NCBI RefSeq assembly: GCF_000383575.1
Contig: NZ_KB911579.1
Location: 2,016,523 to 2,080,522 of the forward strand
Source: Salinispora oceanensis
GTDB taxonomy: Bacteria > Actinomycetota > Actinomycetes > Mycobacteriales > Micromonosporaceae
Length of the DNA: 64,000 bases
Direction of reading: 5' to 3'
The notes beneath the pieces were generated by a model. The model ran no database searches. It was not told the origin of the DNA and saw only the letters and a program-made list of their open reading frames with translations. Made by a program: the position numbers and the translations under genes. Of the stretch, positions 51,369-58,860 are shown in pieces. Each line of letters begins with the position of its first letter. The stretch's first letter is position 1.

Positions 51369-51740
51369 ATGATGAGCCTCACCTGTCCCAAGTGTCACGG
51401 CGAGATGCGCCAGTACGAGCGCAGTGGCGTCGTCATCGATCAGTGCAGCGAGTGCCGGGGGATCTTCCTCGACCGCGGCGAGTTGGAGAAGCTGTTCGAG
51501 GCGGAGGCTAACTGGAACCGGCAGCAGGCCGCTCCGGCGCCCGCCCAGCCCAACCAGCCCGGCGGGTACCCGCCGCCCCCGCAGCCCGGCTACGGCACCG
51601 TGCCGCCCCCACCGCCGCCCGCGCACGGCTACCCGCCGGCGCCGGCCCCGGCCTACGGCGGCCACGGTCAGCACTACGGTTACCACGGGCACTACCGGCG
51701 GAAGCGGCACAAGGGCTTCCTCGGCGACCTGCTCGGCTGA
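51369..51740 (+). CDS. TFIIB-type zinc-finger protein
   Basis: A 123-residue protein. An N-terminal zinc ribbon (CPKCHGEMRQYERSGVVIDQCSECRGIFLDRGELEKL, residues 6-42) belongs to the zf-TFIIB family. A Pro/Gln/Tyr/Gly-rich disordered region and a basic His/Lys tail ending FLGDLLG follow. The family is widespread and of unknown function. Start at 51369 or the next codon. A hairpin lies downstream. Confidence 0.85.
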   Translation: MMSLTCPKCHGEMRQYERSGVVIDQCSECRGIFLDRGELEKLFEAEANWNRQQAAPAPAQPNQPGGYPPPPQPGYGTVPPPPPPAHGYPPAPAPAYGGHGQHYGYHGHYRRKRHKGFLGDLLG

Positions 51741-51755
51741 ACACCGGTACGGCAC

Positions 51756-51803
51756 GTCCGGAAGGACCCCACCGCTGCAGCGCGGGCCGGGATCCTTCCG
51801 GAC
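51756..51803. terminator. Hairpin between the zinc-finger gene and dnaB
   Basis: Perfect 11-base stem GTCCGGAAGGA (51756-51766) / TCCTTCCGGAC (51793-51803) with a 26-base loop, between convergent stops at 51740 and 51868. Confidence 0.65.
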
Positions 51804-51835
51804 GCTGGGCGGTCATTCCGGACGCTGGGCGGTCA
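51796..51835. repeat. 20-base tandem duplication downstream of dnaB
   Basis: The 20 bases at 51796-51815 (starting TTCCGGACGCTGGGCGG) are repeated exactly at 51816-51835. Both copies carry TTCCGGAC, so either can supply most of the right arm of the hairpin at 51756. Confidence 0.85.
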
Positions 51836-51867
51836 GCCGGCTGGGCGCACCCGATCGCCCGGTCCAC

Positions 51868-53274
51868 TCACACGATCGCCATGTCCACGAAGCGAGACAG
51901 GTGGAGCTGCGCGGCCACCGTCACGGTGTCGGTCGGCCCGTTCCGGTGCTTGGCCACGACGAAGTCCGCCTCCCCCGCCCGCGGCGACTCCTTGTCGTAG
52001 TAGTCGTCGCGGTGCAGCAGGATGACGACATCGGCGTCCTGCTCGATGGAGCCGGACTCCCGCAGGTCGGAGAGCTGGGGCCGCTTGTCGGTCCGCTGTT
52101 CGGGGCCACGGTTCAGCTGGCTGACCGCGATGACCGGGCACTCGACCTCCTTCGCGAGGAGTTTGAGGCCACGGGACAGGTCGGCGACCTCCTGCTGCCG
52201 GCTCTCCGTACGCTTCGGCGAGGTCATCAGCTGGAGATAGTCGACGACGATGAGCTTCAGATCGTGTCGCTGTTTGAGACGTCGCGCCTTGGCCCGGATC
52301 TCCATCAGGTTCATGCTCGGCGTGTCGTCCACGAAGAGCGGCGCCTCGCTGATCTCACCCATGCAGCGGGCGAGCTTCGTCCAGTCGTCGTCGGAGAGCT
52401 GACCGCTTCGCAGCACGTGCAGGGGCACCCGGGCCTCGGCCGAGAGAAGTCGCATCACGATCTCGACCTTGCTCATCTCCAGCGAGAAGATCGCCGCAGC
52501 CTGGTTGGCGCGAATCGCGGCGTTCCGCGCGAAGTCCATGCTCGCCGTGGACTTCCCGAGGCCGGGCCGCCCGGCGACGATGATGAGCTGGCCCGCCTGC
52601 AGACCGTTGAGGAGGCGGTCGAGGTCGGTGAAGCCGGTGGGAACGCCGGTCATCATGCCGTGCTGGGCGCCAACCGCCTCGATCTCGTCGAGCGTGGGCT
52701 GGAGCATGTCGGCGAGGATGGCGAAGTCCTCGCTGACCCGCCGCTCGGTGACGTCGTAGACGGCCTGCTGGGCGAGGTCGACGACGTCATCCACGTCCCG
52801 ACTGCCGCTGGCGGCGGTGCCGAAGCCGAGCTGCACGATCCGGGTGCCGGCCTCGACCAGCCGCCGGAGCACGGCCCGCTCGCTGACGATCCGGGCGTAG
52901 TAGGCGGCGTTGGCCGCCGTGGGCACGCTGGCGATCAGGGTGTGCAGGTACGGTGCGCCCCCGATCCGGACCAGGTCGCCGGAGTCGGCCAGGGCCGCCG
53001 CGACCGTGATCGAATCGGCGGGCTCGCCCCGGCCGTAGATCTCGAGGATCTTGTCGAAGACGGTGGCGTGGACGGGTCGGTAGAAGTCGTTGCTCTTGAG
53101 AATCTCCACCACGTCGGCGATCGCGTCCTTGGAGAGGAGCATCCCGCCCAGCACGCACTGCTCGGCGGCGATGTCCTGCGGTGGGGTCTTCTCGAACTGG
53201 CCGTCCCGCTGCACCGGCACCGATGTCGGCCCGCCAGCACGCGGTTCGGCTGGCATCTCTTCGGCGACCGACAC
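51868..53274 (-). CDS. dnaB: Replicative DNA helicase
   Basis: A 468-residue hexameric helicase with no intein. The N-terminal domain covers about 30-135 (PPQDIAAEQCVLGGMLLSKDAI). The RecA-like domain has Walker A GRPGLGKST (235-243), Walker B LIVVDYLQLM, the arginine-finger region and DLRESGSIEQDADVVILLHRDDYY. GTG 53274. It unwinds DNA ahead of the replisome. Upstream (53442-53559) there is a cluster of DnaA-box-like sequences, suggesting DnaA control. The four genes rpsF-ssb-rpsR-rplI precede it on the same strand. Confidence 0.96.
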   Translation of the reverse strand: MSVAEEMPAEPRAGGPTSVPVQRDGQFEKTPPQDIAAEQCVLGGMLLSKDAIADVVEILKSNDFYRPVHATVFDKILEIYGRGEPADSITVAAALADSGDLVRIGGAPYLHTLIASVPTAANAAYYARIVSERAVLRRLVEAGTRIVQLGFGTAASGSRDVDDVVDLAQQAVYDVTERRVSEDFAILADMLQPTLDEIEAVGAQHGMMTGVPTGFTDLDRLLNGLQAGQLIIVAGRPGLGKSTASMDFARNAAIRANQAAAIFSLEMSKVEIVMRLLSAEARVPLHVLRSGQLSDDDWTKLARCMGEISEAPLFVDDTPSMNLMEIRAKARRLKQRHDLKLIVVDYLQLMTSPKRTESRQQEVADLSRGLKLLAKEVECPVIAVSQLNRGPEQRTDKRPQLSDLRESGSIEQDADVVILLHRDDYYDKESPRAGEADFVVAKHRNGPTDTVTVAAQLHLSRFVDMAIV

Positions 53275-53441
53275 GGCTCCCCCTTCACACCGTCAACTCA
53301 TCGTCCTGGCTGCACCGCGGAGTCACGGCCTTCTCCACCCGCAGGGCGATCGGGGGCCATCGCGCGGCGGGTCGGGTGGCAACCATACGGAAGACCAGGT
53401 GGGTGCCTCAACAGCAGCGGTGGACGAGTCTCGGGACAACC

Positions 53442-53559
53442 TGTGGAAAGCAGCGGGCAGGCATGTGCGCAGCTTGTGCACAGCCTGTGGATAACTGTGG
53501 AAGGATTCCCTCCAATACCGCCCTGAGCTCGAAAAATGGCATCCACACCCTGTGGATAA
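53442..53559 (-). promoter_or_regulatory. DnaA-box cluster upstream of dnaB
   Basis: Two perfect TTATCCACA boxes are read toward dnaB (53486-53494 and 53551-53559). Imperfect TCCACA-type sites lie at 53442-53450 and 53496-53504 in the same orientation, and one opposite at 53539-53547. All fall within 120 bases of the 412-base non-coding stretch between dnaB and rplI. They begin about 170 bases before the dnaB start. The rest of that stretch shows no gene. Confidence 0.7.
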
Positions 53560-53635
53560 AAGAAACTGGGGCCCGGCGGGGACCGCCGCGGTCCGGCCGC
53601 ATACAGATCGGGCCAGCCTCGGGCCGCACCACAGA

Positions 53636-53667
53636 TCGGGCCCGCGCCGAATTCGGCGCGGGCCCGA
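53636..53667 (-). terminator. 32-base perfect palindrome after rplI
   Basis: TCGGGCCCGCGCCGAA followed by its exact reverse complement, centred between 53651 and 53652. It lies 20 bases past the rplI stop. Outer GCACCAC / GTGGTGC arms (53626-53632 and 53671-53677) can extend the stem. Likely terminator of the rpsF-rplI operon, isolating it from the dnaB promoter. Confidence 0.75.
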
Positions 53668-53686
53668 CCAGTGGTGCGGGTGGGTG

Positions 53687-54133
53687 TCAGCCCTGAACGA
53701 CACTCAGGTCGAACGCGGCGGTCACCTCGGGGTGCAGCTTGATCCGCACCGGGTAGGAGCCGAGCGACTTGATCTGCCCGGGCAGCTCAAGTCGACGGCG
53801 GTCCAGCGTCGGGCCACCAGCGGCCTTGACGGCCGCGACGATCTCGGTGGCGGTAACCGAACCGAAGAGCCGACCGCCCTCGCCAGCGCGGGCCTTCAGG
53901 GCCACCTTCAGCCCTTCGAGCTGGCCCTTGACCTCGTTGGCGTGGCCGAGGTCGCGAATCTCGCGGGCCGACTGGGCCCGCTTGATGGACGTGACCTGCT
54001 TCTCCGCGCCCTTGGTCCAGGCGATCGCGAAGCCCTGCGGCAGCAGGTAGTTACGGCCGTAGCCGTTCTTGACCTCCACGATGTCCCCTGGGGCACCGAG
54101 GCCGGATACCTCCTGGGTCAGGATGATCTTCAT
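53687..54133 (-). CDS. rplI: 50S ribosomal protein L9
   Basis: A 148-residue protein of normal length. The N-terminal domain starts MKIILTQEVSGLGAPGDIVEVKNGYGRNYLLPQGFA, the L9 signature. A central connecting helix (EIRDLGHANEVKGQLEGLKVALKARAGEGGRLFGSVT) and a C-terminal RNA-binding domain follow. Last gene of the rpsF operon, 14 bases after rpsR. Confidence 0.97.
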   Translation of the reverse strand: MKIILTQEVSGLGAPGDIVEVKNGYGRNYLLPQGFAIAWTKGAEKQVTSIKRAQSAREIRDLGHANEVKGQLEGLKVALKARAGEGGRLFGSVTATEIVAAVKAAGGPTLDRRRLELPGQIKSLGSYPVRIKLHPEVTAAFDLSVVQG

Positions 54134-54147
54134 GTCGGCGCCTCCTC

Positions 54148-54387
54148 TCAGCGAGCCGTCGCCGTGTACGGCAAGAGCGCCATCTCGCGGGCGTTCTTGA
54201 CCGCGCGGGCGATCTGCCGCTGCTGCTGCGAGGTCACGCCAGTCACTCGCCGGGCACGGATCTTGCCACGGTCGGAGATGAACTTGCGCAGCAGCGCAGT
54301 GTCCTTGTAATCGATATAGGTGATCCCGTCCTTATCAAGCGGGTTCACCTTCTTCTTCGGCTTGCGAAGTGCCGCAGCCTTGGCCAT
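54148..54387 (-). CDS. rpsR: 30S ribosomal protein S18
   Basis: A 79-residue S18 ([51 protein letters not shown]...). It lacks the CxxC zinc motif found in some S18 paralogues. ATG 54387 has AGGAG upstream. Partner of S6 in the platform of the small subunit. Confidence 0.97.
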   Translation of the reverse strand: MAKAAALRKPKKKVNPLDKDGITYIDYKDTALLRKFISDRGKIRARRVTGVTSQQQRQIARAVKNAREMALLPYTATAR

Positions 54388-54428
54388 TGACCTTGCTCCT
54401 GGTTTGCGATTGCGGGCGCTCGGCGCCA

Positions 54429-54938
54429 TCAGAACGGAGGCTCCTCGTCGAAGTTGCCACCGCCGGACCCGCCACGCGAGGGAGCAGGAGCAGGAGCGGC
54501 CGAGGCCCACGGGTCGTCGAAGTTGCCTCCGCCGCCCTGGCCACCACCGCCGCCAAAACCACCACCGCCCGAGCGGGACATCTTCTGCACCTTCGCCGTG
54601 GCGTAGCGCAGCGACGGGCCGATCTCGTCGACCTCCAGCTCGATAACCGTGCGCTTCTCACCCTCGCGGGTCTCGTACGACCGCTGCCGCAGCCGACCGG
54701 ACACGATCACGCGGGTGCCGCGCTGCAGCGACTCCGCGACGTGCTCGGCGGCCTGCCGCCACACGGTGCACGAGAGGAACAACGGCTCGCCGTCCTTCCA
54801 CTCGCTGGACGACTTGTCGAAGAACCGGGGCGTCGAGGCGACCCGGAACTTGGCGACCGCCGCACCAGAGGGGGTGAATCGCAACTCGGGGTCATCGGTC
54901 AGATTACCGATGACCGTGATGATGGTTTCTCCTGCCAT
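54429..54938 (-). CDS. ssb: Single-stranded DNA-binding protein
   Basis: A 169-residue SSB. The OB fold covers about 1-110 ([32 protein letters not shown]...[43 protein letters not shown]). A Gly-rich flexible tail and the acidic tip FDEEPPF that recruits repair and replication partners follow. ATG 54938 was chosen over an upstream in-frame start because it follows GAGGAG. Confidence 0.97.
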   Translation of the reverse strand: MAGETIITVIGNLTDDPELRFTPSGAAVAKFRVASTPRFFDKSSSEWKDGEPLFLSCTVWRQAAEHVAESLQRGTRVIVSGRLRQRSYETREGEKRTVIELEVDEIGPSLRYATAKVQKMSRSGGGGFGGGGGQGGGGNFDDPWASAAPAPAPSRGGSGGGNFDEEPPF

Positions 54939-55047
54939 GACCGTCTCCTCGCGCACTCATCGTCTCGCCGAACAGGCTGACAGAGCCGTCCGACAATGCC
55001 GACGAGGCTGATCCGGGGGTGTCGGGGTCGGGTGGTCGGGGTGCGCC

Positions 55048-55338
55048 TCAGCGCACTTCCGGCCGAATAACCTTGGTACGCAGCACCGACTCGTTGAGCC
55101 GCAGCTGACGGTCTAGCTCGGCCACCGCCGCAGGCGTCGCCTGCAGGTCGATGACGGCGTAGATCCCCTCGGTCTTCTTGTCAATCTCGTACGCGAGGCG
55201 CCGGCGGCCCCACACATCGGTCTTCTCGACCGAGCCACCCGCGGTCCGAATCACGTTCAGGTACGTGTCGAGCGACGGGGCGACGGTGCGCTCCTCAAGG
55301 CTGGAGTCGAGGATCACCATGATCTCGTAATGACGCAA
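55048..55338 (-). CDS. rpsF: 30S ribosomal protein S6
   Basis: A 96-residue S6 ([69 protein letters not shown]). The start is TTG 55338, with GGAGGTGA eight bases upstream. First gene of the rpsF-ssb-rpsR-rplI operon, the same order as in mycobacteria. A small hairpin sits just upstream of the ribosome-binding site. Confidence 0.97.
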   Translation of the reverse strand: MRHYEIMVILDSSLEERTVAPSLDTYLNVIRTAGGSVEKTDVWGRRRLAYEIDKKTEGIYAVIDLQATPAAVAELDRQLRLNESVLRTKVIRPEVR

Positions 55339-55366
55339 GACGTGCTCACCTCCTATGGGCTAGGCG

Positions 55367-55385
55367 GCCACGGTACTTCCGTGGC
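55367..55385 (-). promoter_or_regulatory. rpsF leader hairpin (candidate S6:S18 autoregulatory element)
   Basis: On the minus strand GCCACGG-AAGTA-CCGTGGC forms a perfect seven-pair hairpin, followed by CCG-containing sequence and then the rpsF ribosome-binding site. In many bacteria the S6:S18 complex represses the operon through a CCG-containing leader hairpin. Assignment here is inference. Confidence 0.4.
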
Positions 55386-55507
55386 AGGAGGTCGTGCGTC
55401 GTGGCCCACTCCGGAACGGGGGGACCCGACCGGACGTGGACAACCGGACCAGGATACCCGGTCCGAAGGATCATGCCCGGGGCGGTAGAACGACCGCCGG
55501 ACATGGT

Positions 55508-55557
55508 TCACGGGGGGCCCAGCCAGGACGTCGATGTCGTGGCTGGGCCCCCCGTGA
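55508..55557. other. 18-pair hairpin in the rpsF/nfo intergenic region
   Basis: Arms 55508-55525 (TCACGGGGGGCCCAGCCA) and 55540-55557 are exact reverse complements with a 14-base loop. It lies in the 534-base stretch between rpsF and the endonuclease IV gene, where no credible gene is seen. It could be a terminator or part of a structured RNA. Confidence 0.65.
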
Positions 55558-55564
55558 CCAGAGA

Positions 55565-55650
55565 CCGCGGGGTGTCGCGTCCGCATTCCTTGGGTGGGAC
55601 CTGGGGAGGAACGACCACACCGATGAGGTTGGACTGGCGACACCCCGCGG
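55565..55650. other. Second long stem-loop in the rpsF/nfo intergenic region
   Basis: CCGCGGGGTGTCGC (55565-55578) pairs exactly with 55637-55650, and GTCC (55579-55582) with GGAC (55631-55634) past a two-base bulge, giving an 18-pair stem with a loop of about 48 bases. The right arm runs into CCCCGCGGGG-CTTCTTC (plus strand), which looks like a terminator hairpin. Between 55651 and 55872 the DNA becomes AT-richer and probably holds the nfo promoter. Confidence 0.55.
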
Positions 55651-55872
55651 GGCTTCTTCATGTTGTTTCCCGACCATATCCCTGATGTGCAGGACTTGTC
55701 GGAGAATTCAGTAAATCCCAGACAATCTACTAATCTACGCCCACAGAACCGTCCATCCCACCTCGTTCAACGACCACTGATCGCTGCGGTGACGCACCTT
55801 TGACCGCTCCGGTTACGCGCGTCGCCGTACTGCGGTCACCGTCGCTCGGCGAACTCGACGTAGGCTCCCCGC

Positions 55873-56664
55873 ATGCGTATCGGAGCCCACGTCGATTCGT
55901 CCGACCCACTGGCGGAGGCGACCGCACGAGCCGCCGACACCGTGCAGTTCTTCCTCTCCGACCCGCAGGGCTGGAAGGCACCGAAGCCGCGGGCGGACGC
56001 CGACCGGCTACGCAGCGCCGAGGTGGATCTCTACGTGCACGCGCCGTACGTGATCAACCTGGCCACGTTGAACAACCGGATCCGGATCCCCAGCCGCAAG
56101 CTCCTGCTCGCGCACGCCCGAGCCGCCGCCGCTGTCGGAGCCCGCGGCCTGATCGTGCACGGGGGCCACGTCAACGCCGGTGACGACCTCGCCACCGGTT
56201 TCGACAACTGGCGCAAGGCCTTCGCATACGCGGCGGAAGCTGGGGGCTTCGGCGTACCGGTGCTGATCGAGAACACCGCCGGCGGGACGAACGCCTGCGC
56301 CCGCCGGCTGGACGCGCTCGCCCGGCTCTGGGAGACGATCGGCGACCACGAGGTGGGCTTCTGCCTGGACACCTGCCACGCCTACGCGGGCGGTGAGGAA
56401 TTGCTCGGGCTGGTCGACCGGATCAAGGCGATCACCGGGCGGATCGACCTGATTCACGCCAACAACTCCAAGGGCGCCTTCAACTCGGGTCAGGACCGAC
56501 ACGACAACCTGACTGGCGGCACGATCGACCCGGAACAGGTGGTGGCGGTGATCCGCGCGGCGGGCGCCCCGGTGGTGGTCGAGACCCCCGGCGGGGCGGA
56601 CGGCCAGGCGGCCGACATCACCTTCCTCCGGGAGCAGCTCGGCGTGCCAGCCCCGACCGCATGA
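55873..56664 (+). CDS. nfo: Deoxyribonuclease IV (AP endonuclease family 2)
   Basis: A 263-residue TIM-barrel endonuclease for abasic sites. The zinc ligands are in MRIGAHVDSS, YVHAPYVINL, LIVHGGHVNAGDD, VLIENTAGGTNACARRLD, VGFCLDTCHAYAGG, LIHANNSKGAFNSGQDRHDNLTGGTI and VVVETPGG. Base-excision repair; cytosolic. The stop overlaps the next start (ATGA). Confidence 0.94.
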   Translation: MRIGAHVDSSDPLAEATARAADTVQFFLSDPQGWKAPKPRADADRLRSAEVDLYVHAPYVINLATLNNRIRIPSRKLLLAHARAAAAVGARGLIVHGGHVNAGDDLATGFDNWRKAFAYAAEAGGFGVPVLIENTAGGTNACARRLDALARLWETIGDHEVGFCLDTCHAYAGGEELLGLVDRIKAITGRIDLIHANNSKGAFNSGQDRHDNLTGGTIDPEQVVAVIRAAGAPVVVETPGGADGQAADITFLREQLGVPAPTA

Positions 56665-58829
56665 CCACCGGACGCTCCGACAGCACACCGCCACCGAATC
56701 CCGAGGCGGCCAGCACCCCCGGCAACCGAAAGCCCACGAACAACATGGACAAACTCGACACCGACCCGGGTGACGCCAGGTCACCCAAGGATGGCTCCAC
56801 AACCGCCGGCACCGGGAGCACCGCCGCGGGCAACGCCGACACCGCCACTACCGAGAGCACCACCGCCAGCGCCGACACCGCTTCTGCCACGACCAGCGCC
56901 GACACCGCGGAGACGGCTACCCAGACCGCCAAGGCGCAGACCGCTGCTGGCGGCACCGCCGAGAAGGGCGAGAAGGGCCAGGAGGGCGAGAAGGGCGAGA
57001 AGGACGAGGAGGGCCAGAAGGACGAGGAGGGCCAGAAGGACGAGGAGGAGAAGCGGGACCCGTTCGCCTCCTTCGGCCCCGCTCCGACGCCGGTGCCCAC
57101 CCGTGTCGGCCGGGCAACCCGCGCCGTCGGCCGGTTTCTGGCGCACGAGTGGACGCTCGCGGCGCTCGGCTCACTGGCCCTGGCCGTCGCGATGACCTGG
57201 CCGACGCTGCGCTACCCGCGCTACACCCTGCCCCAGGACTACTGGGATCCGAGCCTGCAGGCGTGGCAGATGGCCTGGTCCGGGCACGCGCTGTTGACGG
57301 ACCCGGGCCGGCTGCTGCACTCCAACGCGTTCTTTCCGGAACGGTGGAGCTTCGCCTTCTCCGACACCCTGCTGGGGTACGCCCCAGCGGGGATGATCGG
57401 GACCGGCCCCGAAGCGGCCCTGCTCCGATACAACATCATGTTTGTGCTGGCTCACGCCCTCGCCACGTTCGGGGCGTACGCGCTGGCCCGGCAGTTGGGT
57501 TCGGGCCGGATCGGCGCCGCGGTCGCCGGAGTGACCTACACGTACGCACCCTGGCTGCTCGCCCAGGCCGGGCACCTGCACGTCGTCTCCAACGGTGGTA
57601 TCCCGCTGGCGCTGGCGATGCTCGCCCGAGGACACGGCTGGTCGCTGCGGCACGGCTACCGACCGGAGAAGCGACGGGTCGGTTGGGTCTACGCCGGCTG
57701 GCTGGTCGCCGCCTGGCAGCTGAGCCTCGGCTTCGGCATCGGGTTGCCGTTCGCGTACGTCCTTGCCGGGATCGGACTGGTCGCCACGGTGACCTGGTTC
57801 CTGCGGCGTTGGGTCGTCCGCCCGGTGCGACGCCCCTTCGGTCGACGGCTGTTCACCGCCGACGTGGTCGGCGGGCTGATCTTCGCCGCGGTCGGCGTAC
57901 TCCTCGCGCTTCCCTACTTCACCGTCGCCGAGCTGCATCCGCAGGCGGAGCGAACCGCCGGCGACCTCTCCTTGTTCTCCCCACCCGCGAGGGGCTTCCT
58001 CACCGCGCCGGCCGAGTCACGGATCTGGGGTGACCTACACGAGGGGGCTCGGGCGACGCTGCCCTGGCAGCCGGAGATGACGTTGCTGCCCGGGTACGTC
58101 CTCTACGCGCTCGCCCTGGGCGGCCTCTTCTTCTCGGTGTGGCGGGTCCGGCACCGGCTCCTGCTGCTGGCGGGGGTCGTGGTCAGCATGGTGCTGGCGA
58201 TGGGCACCGCACTCTTCGACGGGCAGTACACCTTCGTGCCGCTCTTCGAGCACCTACCCGGCTGGAACGGCCTGCGTACGCCGGGCCGGCTGATGCTCTG
58301 GGCGACGCTGCTGCTCGGGCTGCTCGCGGCCGGCGCGGTGAGCGCCTTCGCCGGGCGGGTCCGGAAGATCTCCGCCGCGCGGATCCCTTCTTGGCCGAGC
58401 CCGTGGCTGCGGTTGGCCACGCTGCTGCCACTGCTGCTGGTGACCGTTGAGGGGCTGAACCGCACGCCGCACCCGGTCGTCCCGGTGCAGCCCGCGGCGA
58501 TGCGCACGGTGGACGGCCCGCTGCTCGTGCTGCCGAGCGACCAGGGCCATGACCAGGCGGTCATGCTCTGGTCAACCACCCACTTCCAGGACATCGTCAA
58601 CGGTGGGAGCGGCTTCACCCCGGCCCTGCTCGAGGAGGTTCGTCGGGTAACGGTCACGTTCCCCGACCAGGCCAGCGTCGACTACCTGCGCACCCTGGGC
58701 GTTCGCAACGTACTGATCCCCCGGGATCAGGTGGCCGGCACGCCCTGGGAGTTCAGCATCGACGAGCCGGGTGACCTGCTCGGCATCACCCGGGAGGAGA
58801 TCGGCGACGTGGTCGTCTACCGCCTGTGA
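56661..58829 (+). CDS. Large membrane protein with Ala/Thr and Glu/Lys-rich cytoplasmic head
   Basis: A 722-residue protein. Residues 1-135 are low-complexity: an Ala/Thr/Ser stretch, then a Gly-Glu-Lys / Glu-Glu-Gly-Gln-Lys-Asp repeat tract (about 100-133). The rest has about ten transmembrane helices, with a first outer loop PRYTLPQDYWDPSLQAWQMAWSGHALLTDPGRLLHSNAFFP that resembles GT-C glycosyltransferases, and a C-terminal soluble domain (LLVLPSDQGHDQAVMLWSTTHFQDIVNGGSGF...). Probably a glycan or lipid mannosyl-type transferase of the envelope. Overlaps nfo by four bases. Ends GDVVVYRL; the last codons form a hairpin with the convergent gene. Confidence 0.8.
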   Translation: MTTGRSDSTPPPNPEAASTPGNRKPTNNMDKLDTDPGDARSPKDGSTTAGTGSTAAGNADTATTESTTASADTASATTSADTAETATQTAKAQTAAGGTAEKGEKGQEGEKGEKDEEGQKDEEGQKDEEEKRDPFASFGPAPTPVPTRVGRATRAVGRFLAHEWTLAALGSLALAVAMTWPTLRYPRYTLPQDYWDPSLQAWQMAWSGHALLTDPGRLLHSNAFFPERWSFAFSDTLLGYAPAGMIGTGPEAALLRYNIMFVLAHALATFGAYALARQLGSGRIGAAVAGVTYTYAPWLLAQAGHLHVVSNGGIPLALAMLARGHGWSLRHGYRPEKRRVGWVYAGWLVAAWQLSLGFGIGLPFAYVLAGIGLVATVTWFLRRWVVRPVRRPFGRRLFTADVVGGLIFAAVGVLLALPYFTVAELHPQAERTAGDLSLFSPPARGFLTAPAESRIWGDLHEGARATLPWQPEMTLLPGYVLYALALGGLFFSVWRVRHRLLLLAGVVVSMVLAMGTALFDGQYTFVPLFEHLPGWNGLRTPGRLMLWATLLLGLLAAGAVSAFAGRVRKISAARIPSWPSPWLRLATLLPLLLVTVEGLNRTPHPVVPVQPAAMRTVDGPLLVLPSDQGHDQAVMLWSTTHFQDIVNGGSGFTPALLEEVRRVTVTFPDQASVDYLRTLGVRNVLIPRDQVAGTPWEFSIDEPGDLLGITREEIGDVVVYRL

Positions 58830-58860
58830 CCGGCGCGAGATCCGGTCACAGGCGGTAGAC
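58815..58860. terminator. Perfect 19-pair hairpin built from two convergent gene ends
   Basis: Arms 58815-58833 and 58842-58860 are exact reverse complements around an eight-base loop. Each arm includes the last five codons (V-Y-R-L-stop) of the gene on its strand, so the terminator lies partly inside both coding sequences. Confidence 0.85.

Noticed and set aside
51424..53526. 700-codon plus-strand frame over dnaB
   Set aside because: Antisense of dnaB. The protein has no recognisable domain and dnaB is unmistakable.
55353..55661. 102-codon minus-strand frame starting MKKPRGVSP upstream of rpsF
   Set aside because: It runs through the two strong stem-loops, has no ribosome-binding site and a Pro/Arg/Gly-rich composition. 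The region looks structural, not coding.
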